Positions 53,639 to 62,200 of a stretch of 64,000 nucleotides of DNA are shown piece after piece; positions within the stretch are counted from its first letter, which is position 1, and each line of letters opens with the position of its first letter. The stretch is from Patiriisocius sp047731265 (GTDB taxonomy: Bacteria; Bacteroidota; Bacteroidia; Flavobacteriales; Flavobacteriaceae), in contig NZ_CP159835.1 of NCBI RefSeq assembly GCF_047731265.1, positions 496,001-560,000 of the forward strand. The letters are read 5' to 3'. The notes under the pieces are model-generated. The model was not told the DNA's origin. It was given only the letters and a program-made list of their open reading frames with translations, and did not search any database. Position numbers and translations under genes: made by a program.

Positions 53639-53706
53639 AAGAGGAAAGATTTGACTGCTTGCAACCTCTTCGCGAAATGAGAAATTTCGAGATAAAATGC
53701 TAAATC
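53639..53706 (+). ncRNA. SAM-II-like riboswitch upstream of metK
   Basis: An H-type pseudoknot can be drawn. Stem 1 is AAGAGG (53639-53644) with CCTCTT (53665-53670). Its loop contains GATTT (53648-53652), which pairs with AAATC (53702-53706). The unpaired blocks GATTTGAC...CTTGCAA and GATAAAATGCTAAATC resemble the conserved SAM-II cores (GAUUU, UUGCA, GAUAAAUG, GCUAAA). An extra hairpin CGAAAT/ATTTCG (53673-53689) is inserted between the stems. It lies 85 bases before the SAM synthetase gene, a natural target for SAM feedback. Confidence 0.78.
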
Positions 53707-53790
53707 AGAATTTTACAAGTATTGTAATCTCCCCTGACAGAATACATCAAATCTACCTTAGAATTTTTAATCTAAAAAAAAATCGTTTTT

Positions 53791-55047
53791 ATGGCATATC
53801 TATTTACCTCTGAAAGTGTTTCAGAAGGTCATCCAGACAAAGTTGCAGATCAAATTAGTGATGCACTCATTGACAATTTTTTAGCATTTGATCCACAATC
53901 TAAAGTTGCTTGTGAAACATTAGTAACTACTGGCCAGGTGGTGCTTGCTGGCGAGGTTAAGAGTGATGTCTATTTAGACGTTCAAAAAATAGCAAGAGAT
54001 GTAATAAATAGGATTGGTTATACCAAAGGCGAATATCAATTTGATGGGAATTCTTGTGGTGTTTTGTCTGCAATCCACGAACAAAGTGATGATATTAATC
54101 GCGGAGTAGACAGAGCTTCAAAGGAAGAACAAGGAGCTGGTGACCAAGGCATGATGTTTGGTTACGCTACTAATGAAACTGAAAACTATATGCCATTGGC
54201 ACTAGATTTATCTCACAAAATTCTCCAAGAACTAGCTGATTTGCGTCGCGAATTAAAAGATATTCCTTACCTAAGACCAGATTCAAAAAGCCAAGTTACT
54301 ATTGAGTATAATGATGATAACACGCCTGTAAGAATTGACGCCATTGTTATTTCTACACAACACGATGCTTTTGACTCCAATGACGAAAGGATGTTGGCAA
54401 AAATCAAAAAAGACCTAATAGGGATTTTAATACCACGCGTTAAAGCAAAATTGAAACCTGAAATCCAAGTGCTATTTAATGATCGTATAAAATACCATAT
54501 AAATCCTACAGGAAAATTTGTGATTGGAGGACCTCACGGAGATACTGGATTAACAGGACGTAAAATAATTGTAGACACTTATGGCGGTAAAGGAGCACAC
54601 GGTGGTGGCGCATTTTCTGGAAAAGACCCTAGTAAAGTAGATCGATCTGCGGCCTATGCAACGAGACACATTGCAAAAAACCTTGTTGCTGCTGGTGTTG
54701 CTGATGAACTTTTAGTACAAGTTAGCTACGCCATTGGCGTTGTAGAACCTATGGCTATATTTGTTGACACCTATGGAACATCAAAAGTGACTAAAACCGA
54801 TGGAGAGATCGCAAAAATAATTACTGGCTTATTTGATATGAGACCTGCGGCTATTGAGGAACGACTCAATTTACGCCAACCTATGTATAGCGAATCTGCT
54901 GCTTATGGTCATATGGGACGTGTTAATGAAATAGTTTCAAAAACCTTTAGCCTACCTAATGGTGAAGATAAAACAATGGACGTAGAATTATTTACTTGGG
55001 AAAAACTAGATATGTTAGAACAAGTAAAACAAGCTTTTGGGCTTTAG
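53791..55047 (+). CDS. metK: S-adenosylmethionine synthetase
   Basis: Makes SAM from methionine and ATP. It is 418 residues. SEGHPDKVADQISDALID (N-terminus, metal and ATP site), GEVKSDVYLDVQ, GAGDQGMMFGYATNE (about residue 117), FVIGGPHGDTGLTGRKII and the P-loop-like GGGAFSGKDPSKVDRSAAY (about 273) are all intact. The riboswitch in front suggests repression by SAM. A strong terminator follows. Confidence 0.98.
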   Translation: MAYLFTSESVSEGHPDKVADQISDALIDNFLAFDPQSKVACETLVTTGQVVLAGEVKSDVYLDVQKIARDVINRIGYTKGEYQFDGNSCGVLSAIHEQSDDINRGVDRASKEEQGAGDQGMMFGYATNETENYMPLALDLSHKILQELADLRRELKDIPYLRPDSKSQVTIEYNDDNTPVRIDAIVISTQHDAFDSNDERMLAKIKKDLIGILIPRVKAKLKPEIQVLFNDRIKYHINPTGKFVIGGPHGDTGLTGRKIIVDTYGGKGAHGGGAFSGKDPSKVDRSAAYATRHIAKNLVAAGVADELLVQVSYAIGVVEPMAIFVDTYGTSKVTKTDGEIAKIITGLFDMRPAAIEERLNLRQPMYSESAAYGHMGRVNEIVSKTFSLPNGEDKTMDVELFTWEKLDMLEQVKQAFGL

Positions 55048-55053
55048 ACAAAA

Positions 55054-55095
55054 AAGAAACCTCCATTTTCATTTGATGAATTTGGAGGTTTCTTA
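55054..55095 (+). terminator. Terminator after metK
   Basis: An 11-12 bp stem (AAGAAACCTCCA with TGGAGGTTTCTT) with a 16-base loop, ending in a short T-containing tail, starts 7 bases past the metK stop. Confidence 0.85.
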
Positions 55096-55107
55096 ATTAG
55101 TTTTTAT

Positions 55108-55390
55108 TTAAAAAACACCATTTTTTATCACAGTTTGTGTAGCAATACTTATAAATCCAGTAAACTCAAAAGCTCCTACAAAAAACGCTCCATCATCGCT
55201 AGTAATAACTAAGCTAGAATTAGCATTTCCACGATTTGTATGAGCATCGTATCCTCCTCCCGTATTGAAAGGTATACATCTTAACTACCAAGTATATAGG
55301 TTCCCAATCCTTCATTTGCACTTTCAGAAGTAGCAAAAAAGAAATTAAATTGACAATTGCCTTTAAACACAACTTCTTTAGGCCCCATCA
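55108..55390 (-). pseudogene. Decayed gene remnant downstream of metK
   Basis: On the minus strand the stretch reads as protein in two frames with stops between them: KEVVFKGNCQFNFFFATSES, then a stop, then FNTGGGYDAHTNRGNANSSL continuing to DDGAFFVGAFEFTGFISIAT and KNGVF with a final TAA. Further upstream (to about 55660) shorter protein-like pieces with stops can be seen. The rest of the gap to 55847 shows nothing recognisable apart from a short CGGGG/CCCCG hairpin near 55686-55702. The family is not recognised. Confidence 0.5.
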
Positions 55391-55847
55391 TGATTGGCCT
55401 TTAGACAAGCACAAAACCTCCCTTGTTTGAAAAAGTTAATTTATTATTTGCTGTGAGTTCCGCTTGAGCCATTGCGTAATTTGGAATGGGACCACTAGAC
55501 TATACACTTTCCATAGTCAAATAACAGGAACCACAATATTTGTGAGGGTCGTTCCCAGTGTTTCTCCGTTCCCTACGGCAAAAGAACAAACCAGCCCACT
55601 AAAATTGTTAGCGATGTTTTCTACTGCATTGCTAAGATCAATTCTCAATAACCTTTAGTAAGGTCAAAAGCAGCAATCGACTACCTCGGGGCAGCACCCC
55701 CGAAATATTAAAATCATAAAAAATAAAATCCAAAATTAAAAAAACAGAATCAGATCCTAGCGGGTATTAAACCCTAAAAGTCAATAAATGTATAATGAAG
55801 CAAAGGTTATTATTCCGTGATTCAGAAGAAAGGCAGAGGGGAGAGCT

Positions 55848-56795
55848 TTAAAAATTTAGATGCGGTAATTCCAATTGTAACTTTTTAATTTTCTGTTCAA
55901 TTGAAAGTAAAAACTCTTTGTGGGACATTGAATTTTCATCAAATGGACGGTGCTGTAATCCTTTTTGAATAATATCGATTTCCCTTTGAAACGGTTCGGT
56001 TTCCGAAGAAACCCAAACATGCTTGAACTTTTCCCATATAATTGAGATGGCTATGTTATTAGGATGCAACATATCCTCCTGGTAAAATCTATAATCACGT
56101 AACTCATCTAGAACGATTTCATAAGCGGGAAAGTAATGGCTGTGATTTAGAGGTTCCACATTCTCGTGAACGCCAGCTAGCAAATGCGCTTTACTCCTAG
56201 AATTTTCAACAATACCTTCTTTTATATGACGTATTGGCGATACCGTATACACTATCTTCGTTTTATGATTAAAATCCTTTATAAGCTTCTCCATTGCTGA
56301 AACAGAACCACTCACCTCATCTGGACTAAGCAACTCTTTCAAAAACAATTTCTGAGGAAGTTTATAACAATTAGCAACAAGCGTGTCGCTTTCTATCTCT
56401 CGATATACCCAAGACGTACCAAAGGTTAGTATTATATGAGTTGCTTCTTTAATAGTAGTATTTAAAACCGAAAGTTGATCGTTTAAATTCGCTAAAAAAT
56501 CCTCTTTATTCCTTGCTGAAAGTTTTGAATGAACTTCAAAACAATGCCATTGTTCATTATGGAAGAAAACATCTTCTTCCGTAAAAAATTCTTGATTGAT
56601 TGCTCTTGTAACTATTTTTTCAATCGCAACCGGATGAAACAAAATCCCAAATGGGTTTACACTATTCTGAAACTTAAAATGGCTAAGTTTTTCACCTATG
56701 TTCTCCGCAAAACAACTTCCTAACAACAACACATTGGCGTCATAATCAATCTGATTCCTTTCGGGTTTTAAAGATATTGTTGTTTGTAGTTTCAT
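55848..56795 (-). CDS. GSCFA domain-containing protein
   Basis: A 315-residue protein named for its GSCFA motif, seen here as VLLLGSCFAENIGEKL (about residue 23). The family belongs to the SGNH/GDSL-hydrolase-like group. A block ILTFGTSWVYRE (about 123) and the C-terminal MLHPNNIAISIIWEKF (catalytic-like Asp/His region) fit this. No signal peptide is visible. Substrate unknown. It lies 67 bases downstream of alaS and is probably co-transcribed with it. Confidence 0.9.
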   Translation of the reverse strand: MKLQTTISLKPERNQIDYDANVLLLGSCFAENIGEKLSHFKFQNSVNPFGILFHPVAIEKIVTRAINQEFFTEEDVFFHNEQWHCFEVHSKLSARNKEDFLANLNDQLSVLNTTIKEATHIILTFGTSWVYREIESDTLVANCYKLPQKLFLKELLSPDEVSGSVSAMEKLIKDFNHKTKIVYTVSPIRHIKEGIVENSRSKAHLLAGVHENVEPLNHSHYFPAYEIVLDELRDYRFYQEDMLHPNNIAISIIWEKFKHVWVSSETEPFQREIDIIQKGLQHRPFDENSMSHKEFLLSIEQKIKKLQLELPHLNF

Positions 56796-56862
56796 ATGTT
56801 TGGCCCACCCTGCCGTACCTCTAATTAAATTGAGGATGCATTACAGAGGCACTTTTTTTTAT

Positions 56863-59478
56863 TTATTCTATATATCCCTTCGCCTCTTCCAATGCTTTTG
56901 CAATCCCGGCAGGATTCTTTCCTCCAGCTGTTGCAAAAAATGGTTGCCCACCTCCACCGCCTTGGATATGTTTACCCAGTTCTCGAACAATTTGCCCAGC
57001 ATTAAGACTTTTTTCTCTTGCTAACTCCTTGTCAATAAAACATGTTAGCAAAGCTTTTCCATCTATTTTACTTCCTAATAACACAAATAAATTAGGTATT
57101 TCACCCCCTAATTCGTGAACCAAATCTTTCATTCCACCCGCATCTAAATCTACTTCTTTAGCTAAGAAATTGACACCGTTTACTTCCGTGATTTCATTTT
57201 TCAAATCCGCTTTTACATTTTTAGCTTTTTCCTTTAAAAGTTGCGCTACTTGTTTTTGAAGTGTATTATTCTCTTCTTGTAAACTTTGCACAGCTTTTAC
57301 AGGATCCTGCGCGTTATTTAATGATTTTTGAACTTTTGAAAACGCCGTACTTCTGTCAATAAAATATTGCTTTGCCGCATCACCTGTAATAGCTTCAATT
57401 CTTCTAATCCCACTAGCTACTGCACCCTCACTTGTTATGATAAAATGCCATATTTCGTTAGTGTTAGGCACATGAGTTCCTCCACACAATTCCATAGAGT
57501 TACCAAATTTTATCGCGCGCACCACATCTCCATATTTTTCTCCAAACAGTGCAATTGCTCCTTCTTCTAGAGCTTGATCGTAAGGTATATTTCTTCGCTC
57601 TTCTAAGGCCAACCCTTCTCGAATACGGGCATTTACAAAATCTTGCACTTCCATCAATTGCCCATCTGTCACTTTACTAAAATGTGAAAAATCAAAACGT
57701 AAGTTACGACTGTGCACCATCGAGCCTTTTTGAGCTACGTGTATTCCCAAAACGTTGCGCAATGCTTGGTGCAGTAAATGAGTTGCTGTGTGATTAGAAG
57801 CACTTCTTGAGCGCTGTAGTTTATCTACAACAGCATTAAAAGAAGCTTCTAAAGATCGCGGTAAGTTTTTTGCAAAATGAACAATAAGATTGTTCTCTTT
57901 TTTGGTGTCAATTATATAAACTATTTCACCATTATTAGCCTCTAAATATCCTTTATCTCCCACTTGTCCTCCGCCTTCAGGATAAAAAGGAGTTAGATTA
58001 AAAATAAATTGATACAACTCACCGTCTTTTTTACTTTCTACTTTGCGGTATCTTGTGATTTTTATTTTAGTATTTAACGTATCGTATCCAACAAATTCTT
58101 GAACATCATCTTCAGCTAAAACCACCCAATCTCCTGTGGAGATTTTTGTTGCAGAACGAGATCTGTCTTTTTGTTCTTTTAAGGCAGCTTCAAAACCGGC
58201 TTCATCAAGTTCTAAACCGCGCTCTCTTAATATGAGAGCTGTTAAATCAATTGGAAAACCAAAGGTATCGTATAATTCAAAAGCTTTTACTCCTGAAACT
58301 GTTTTGCCTTTTGTTACTTCAATAATATTTTCAAGTAAGACCAATCCTTGATCTAACGTTCTCAAGAAAGAAGCTTCTTCCTCTCTAATCACATTGGTTA
58401 TTAAGTTCTTTTCCCTTTTGAGTTCAGGAAAAGCAGCGCCCATTTGTTTTGCCAAAGTATCCACCAATTTATATATAAAAGGATCCTTGGTGTTCAAAAA
58501 CGTAAACCCGTACCGTATAGCACGTCGAAGAATTCTTCTAATTACATATCCAGCTCCCGTATTGCTTGGCAATTGTCCATCTGCAATGCTAAAAGCTACT
58601 GCGCGCAAGTGATCTGCAATAACTCTAACCGCCACATCTACCTTGTCATCTTTACCGTAGTTGCTATTTGTTGTCACCTCAATTTCACGAATTAAAGGCG
58701 TAAAAACATCTGTATCGTAGTTGCTTTGTTTGCCTTGTAATACCATACACAAGCGCTCAAAGCCCATTCCTGTATCAATGTGCTTGTTTGGCAATGTTTC
58801 GAGACTTCCCTTTGCCTTTCGGTTGTATTGCATGAAAACGAGGTTCCATATTTCCACCACATGAGGATGGTCCATATTTATTAAGGTTTTCCCGTCAACC
58901 TTCGCTTTTTCTTCCGCAGAGCGAATGTCTACGTGAATTTCTGAACAGGGTCCACAAGGCCCTTGTTCACCCATTTCCCAAAAATTATCTTTTTTATTAC
59001 CTGTTAAGATTCGGTCTTCAGCGACATATTGTTTCCAGATATCATATGCCTCTGTATCCATTTTGAGATTGTCTGCGTCTTGGCTCCCTTCAAAAACAGT
59101 TACATATAAAATATCAGGGTCAATTTTAAAAACTTCAGTTAACAATTCCCAAGCCCAAGCTATTGCTTCAGTTTTAAAATAATCTCCAAAACTCCAATTT
59201 CCCAACATTTCAAAAAGGGTGTGGTGATAGGTATCATAACCCACCTCCTCTAGATCGTTGTGTTTTCCGTTTACACGTAAACATTTTTGAGAATCTGAAA
59301 TGCGATTATTCTTAGGAACAGCGTTGCCTAAAAAATACTCCTTAAATGGAGCCATCCCACTATTTACAAACATTAATGTAGGGTCATTTTTTAAAACCAT
59401 TGGCGCCGATGGAACAACATCATGCGATTTAGATCTAAAAAATTCTAAAAACTGTGAACGTACTTCATTAGATTTCAT
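56863..59478 (-). CDS. alaS: Alanine--tRNA ligase
   Basis: Class II aminoacyl-tRNA synthetase of 871 residues from MKSNEVRSQFLEFFRSK; the frame extends 15 codons further, beyond the usual N-terminus. Catalytic core motifs: VPSAPMVLKNDPTLMFVNSG (motif 1 region), RVNGKHNDLEEVGYDTYHHT (motif 2) and GAGYVIRRILRRAIRYG. The editing domain has HTATHLLHQALR and CGGTHVPNT (zinc ligands), and the C-Ala domain ends GGGGGQPFFATAGGK. Confidence 0.98.
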   Translation of the reverse strand: MKSNEVRSQFLEFFRSKSHDVVPSAPMVLKNDPTLMFVNSGMAPFKEYFLGNAVPKNNRISDSQKCLRVNGKHNDLEEVGYDTYHHTLFEMLGNWSFGDYFKTEAIAWAWELLTEVFKIDPDILYVTVFEGSQDADNLKMDTEAYDIWKQYVAEDRILTGNKKDNFWEMGEQGPCGPCSEIHVDIRSAEEKAKVDGKTLINMDHPHVVEIWNLVFMQYNRKAKGSLETLPNKHIDTGMGFERLCMVLQGKQSNYDTDVFTPLIREIEVTTNSNYGKDDKVDVAVRVIADHLRAVAFSIADGQLPSNTGAGYVIRRILRRAIRYGFTFLNTKDPFIYKLVDTLAKQMGAAFPELKREKNLITNVIREEEASFLRTLDQGLVLLENIIEVTKGKTVSGVKAFELYDTFGFPIDLTALILRERGLELDEAGFEAALKEQKDRSRSATKISTGDWVVLAEDDVQEFVGYDTLNTKIKITRYRKVESKKDGELYQFIFNLTPFYPEGGGQVGDKGYLEANNGEIVYIIDTKKENNLIVHFAKNLPRSLEASFNAVVDKLQRSRSASNHTATHLLHQALRNVLGIHVAQKGSMVHSRNLRFDFSHFSKVTDGQLMEVQDFVNARIREGLALEERRNIPYDQALEEGAIALFGEKYGDVVRAIKFGNSMELCGGTHVPNTNEIWHFIITSEGAVASGIRRIEAITGDAAKQYFIDRSTAFSKVQKSLNNAQDPVKAVQSLQEENNTLQKQVAQLLKEKAKNVKADLKNEITEVNGVNFLAKEVDLDAGGMKDLVHELGGEIPNLFVLLGSKIDGKALLTCFIDKELAREKSLNAGQIVRELGKHIQGGGGGQPFFATAGGKNPAGIAKALEEAKGYIE

Positions 59479-59527
59479 AAACTGTAGCTTTGACACTTTA
59501 ATTTTAGGGAACTCCCCAAACAATTTC

Positions 59528-59535
59528 TATCTTTG
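59528..59535 (+). promoter_or_regulatory. -7 box before the M23 peptidase gene
   Basis: TATCTTTG matches TAnnTTTG, 59 bases before the peptidase ATG. It lies inside the predicted alaS leader, so the two divergent promoters interleave. Confidence 0.45.
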
Positions 59536-59572
59536 TGTAACGTTGCTGTATTAATAGCAACATATAAACGAA

Positions 59573-59580
59573 CAAAAATA
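59573..59580 (-). promoter_or_regulatory. -7 box before alaS
   Basis: TATTTTTG on the minus strand matches TAnnTTTG and lies 94 bases before the alaS ATG. The resulting leader contains a GTTGCT/AGCAAC hairpin (59543-59562). Confidence 0.45.
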
Positions 59581-59594
59581 AGATTTTTTAGCGG

Positions 59595-60572
59595 ATGTCT
59601 AAGGTTAAATATTACTACGATAGCGAAACGTTATCCTACAGAAAGATCGAACGAAAAAAAGGCAGGAAAACTGGTATTTTTTTACTGAGCTTCGCTGGCA
59701 TGATATTGAGTGGTTTTTTACTGATGCTCGTATTTTTAAACTTACCTAGTTTTGAAACACCAAAAGAAAAAATATTACAAAGAGAACTGTCTAATCTAGA
59801 GTTGAAACTAAACCTGCTTAACAAGAAAATGGCAGATGCAGAAATGGTACTCAATGAAGTTGCAGAAAGGGACAATAACCTATACCGCGTTTATTTTGAA
59901 GCAAATCCAATTCCTGATGAACAACGCAAGGCAGGTTTTGGTGGCATCAATAGATATCGCGACCTCGAAGGTTATGACAACAGCGCACTTATTATTTCTT
60001 CAAACAAAAGATTGGATGTGTTAACAAAGCAAATTGTAGTACAATCTAGATCGCTCGATGAAATTGCATTGCTTGCTAAAGAAAAAGAAGAACTTTTAAA
60101 GAGCATTCCAGCCATACAGCCCATAAAAGGCAAAGACCTTACGCGTATGGCCTCTGGATATGGATATCGTTCAGATCCTTTTACAAAAGTGCGAAAGTTT
60201 CATTTTGGGATGGATTTTACTGCGCCAAGAGGTACTCCTGTATATGCAAGTGGAGATGGTCGTGTAACTCGTGCAGACAACTCTGCCGCTGGCTACGGAA
60301 AACATATTAGGATTGAGCATGGCTTTGGCTATCAGAGTTTATATGCACATTTATACAAATACAAAGTTAAACGAGGACAAAAAGTAAAACGAGGGGATCT
60401 TATTGGTTTCGTAGGGAGTACAGGAAGGTCTGAAGCTCCTCACCTGCATTATGAAGTTTTTAAAGATGGTGCTCGCATTAATCCTATTAATTTTTACTAC
60501 GGAAATTTATCGCCAGAAGAATTTGTGGCTCTATTGAAGAAAAGTCAGCAAGAGAATGAATCTTTAGATTAA
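59595..60572 (+). CDS. M23 family metallopeptidase, membrane anchored
   Basis: A 325-residue protein with a membrane segment (about 28-47, LLSFAGMILSGFLLMLVFL), a coiled-coil region (about 58-100) and a C-terminal LytM domain. The zinc ligands are in KFHFGMDFTAPRG (H and D, about 201-205) and PHLHYEVFKDG (HxH, about 287). The active-site histidine is in SLYAHLYKY. All residues of a working endopeptidase are present, so it probably cleaves peptidoglycan cross-links. Located between alaS and a MerR gene, a common flavobacterial order. Confidence 0.93.
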   Translation: MSKVKYYYDSETLSYRKIERKKGRKTGIFLLSFAGMILSGFLLMLVFLNLPSFETPKEKILQRELSNLELKLNLLNKKMADAEMVLNEVAERDNNLYRVYFEANPIPDEQRKAGFGGINRYRDLEGYDNSALIISSNKRLDVLTKQIVVQSRSLDEIALLAKEKEELLKSIPAIQPIKGKDLTRMASGYGYRSDPFTKVRKFHFGMDFTAPRGTPVYASGDGRVTRADNSAAGYGKHIRIEHGFGYQSLYAHLYKYKVKRGQKVKRGDLIGFVGSTGRSEAPHLHYEVFKDGARINPINFYYGNLSPEEFVALLKKSQQENESLD

Positions 60573-60595
60573 GTTCTGAATTCTAAATTTATATT

Positions 60596-60925
60596 ATGCA
60601 CATTGACCTCCCAGAAAAATTATACTACAGCATTGGCGAAGTTGCCGAAGCTTTTGATGTAAACACATCGCTCATACGATTTTGGGAAAAAGAGTTTGAT
60701 ATACTTCAACCCAAGAAAAATGCCAAAGGAAATCGAAAGTTTACACCTAACGATATCAAAAACTTAGAGTTTATTTTTCATTTGGTCAAAGAACGTGGCT
60801 TTACTTTAGATGGTGCTAAAGTGCACTTAAAAGAAAAAAGAAAAAAAACATTCGAGAATTTTGAAATCGTTCGCAAACTAGAAACCGTAAAAGCAGAATT
60901 ACTTAAAATTAAAAACAACCTATAA
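60596..60925 (+). CDS. MerR family transcriptional regulator
   Basis: A 109-residue DNA-binding protein with a winged helix at the N-terminus (LYYSIGEVAEAFDVNTSLIRFWEKEFDIL, then KGNRKFTPNDIKNLEFI) and a short coiled coil. It lacks the cysteines of metal-sensing MerR proteins and has no large effector domain. It follows the M23 peptidase gene by 23 bases and is probably co-transcribed with it. Confidence 0.92.
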   Translation: MHIDLPEKLYYSIGEVAEAFDVNTSLIRFWEKEFDILQPKKNAKGNRKFTPNDIKNLEFIFHLVKERGFTLDGAKVHLKEKRKKTFENFEIVRKLETVKAELLKIKNNL

Positions 60926-60945
60926 TAATGCGGACCCACTCAGTA

Positions 60946-60953
60946 TACTTTTG
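60946..60953 (+). promoter_or_regulatory. -7 box before lemA
   Basis: TACTTTTG matches TAnnTTTG, 52 bases before the LemA-family gene and after the MerR stop, suggesting a separate unit for LemA and the TPM proteins. Confidence 0.5.
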
Positions 60954-61004
60954 AAAAATTGATGCTTGTAAAGACCGTTAATAATTAAACCAATCTAAGA
61001 AATT

Positions 61005-61613
61005 ATGAAAAAATCAGTCATTTTTATCATCGTAATTGTAGCGGTACTTGCGCTAATAGGATTTACAAAAGGACCTAGTTTTTACAATACAGGTATTGTA
61101 TTAAAAGAAGATGCCACAGCGCAATGGGGTAACGTAGAAAGCTCTTACCAGCGTCGTGCTGATCTTATTCCTAACATTGTGAAAACTGCAAAAGGATATG
61201 CAGAGTTTGAACAAGAAACACTCACAAAGGTAATTGAGGCTAGAAGCAAAGCAACATCAATTACAATAGACCCTACTAACATTACGCCAGATAAATTGGC
61301 ACAATTTCAAAAAGTACAAGAAGGGATGACCGGTGCACTTTCAAAATTACTCGCGGTTGTTGAGCGCTACCCAGATTTAAAGGCTAATGAAAATTTCAAA
61401 GAGTTAATCAACGAGTTGGAACGCACCGAAAATAGAATTAATGTGGAACGAAACCGCTTTAACGAAAGTGCAAGACCTTTTAACAAACATTTTAAAACAT
61501 TCCCTAACAATATGTTTAACACGTTTATTGGTAAATTTGAGGAAATCCCATATTTTAAAGCAAAAGAAGGAAGTGAGGACGCTCCCGAAGTTGATTTTGA
61601 TTTTGGAAAATAA
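61005..61613 (+). CDS. LemA family protein
   Basis: A 202-residue membrane-anchored helical protein. An N-terminal hydrophobic segment (about 4-20, VIFIIVIVAVLALIGF) is followed by VESSYQRRADLIPNIVKTAKGYAEFE, RSKATSI, the LKANENFKELINELERTENRI block and FPNNMF, all LemA hallmarks. Function is unclear. It is commonly linked to TPM-domain proteins, as here, and the three genes probably work together at the envelope. Confidence 0.95.
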   Translation: MKKSVIFIIVIVAVLALIGFTKGPSFYNTGIVLKEDATAQWGNVESSYQRRADLIPNIVKTAKGYAEFEQETLTKVIEARSKATSITIDPTNITPDKLAQFQKVQEGMTGALSKLLAVVERYPDLKANENFKELINELERTENRINVERNRFNESARPFNKHFKTFPNNMFNTFIGKFEEIPYFKAKEGSEDAPEVDFDFGK

Positions 61614-61708
61614 CTTAGACACAATTTTTCATCAACATATAAAAGGAACTTTTACTTAAGCCTTTTGGAACAATAAACTAATAAACACTAAACTTTTAAA
61701 CTCAAAAA

Positions 61709-62152
61709 ATGTCCTCAAAAGTTGAACAATTTTTAACCACGGAAGAAGAAGCCAAAGTAGTTGAAGCCATCCAGGCTGCAGAAAACAATACTAGTGGCGA
61801 AATTAGAGTGCACCTAGAAAAAACCGCACTTAACAAAGATGCATTTGATCGCGCTATCGAAGTTTTTGATTTGCTGCATATGAATAATACCAAACAAAGT
61901 AACGGGGTTTTAATTTATGTGGCTGTAAAAGACAAAACTTTAGTCATTATGGGCGATACGGGGATCAATGAAAAAGTTCCTATTAACTTTTGGGACAGTA
62001 CTAAAAACGCTATCATTTCACAATTTAAAGCGGATGACATGGCACAAGGGCTAGTCGACGGAATTTTAATAGCCGGCAAACAACTTAAGAAACATTTTCC
62101 AAGAGCTAAGGACGATGTTAATGAGTTGGGAGATACTATTTCAGTCGGTTGA
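61709..62152 (+). CDS. TPM domain-containing protein, soluble
   Basis: A 147-residue TPM (DUF477) domain protein with no signal peptide or membrane segment. Motifs: LTTEEEAKVVEAIQAAENNTSGEIRVHLE, NGVLIYVAVKDKTLVIMGDTGI and FKADDMAQGLVDGI. TPM domains have a phosphatase-like fold seen in photosystem II repair protein TLP18.3, but bacterial roles are poorly known. It forms a set with LemA and the following TPM gene. Confidence 0.9.
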   Translation: MSSKVEQFLTTEEEAKVVEAIQAAENNTSGEIRVHLEKTALNKDAFDRAIEVFDLLHMNNTKQSNGVLIYVAVKDKTLVIMGDTGINEKVPINFWDSTKNAIISQFKADDMAQGLVDGILIAGKQLKKHFPRAKDDVNELGDTISVG

Positions 62153-62159
62153 AAAAGTG

Positions 62160-62186
62160 AGCATTAGCATTAGCATTAGCATTAGC
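62160..62186. repeat. Hexamer tandem repeat, 4.5 copies
   Basis: AGCATT is repeated four times plus AGC, filling most of the 48-base gap between the two TPM genes and ending 14 bases before the TTG start of the second. Confidence 0.92.
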
Positions 62187-62200
62187 AAAATTATTTTTTT

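Noticed and set aside
55686..55702. CGGGG/CCCCG hairpin as a terminator
   Set aside because: The stem is only 5 bp with no T-tract and no intact gene ends there.
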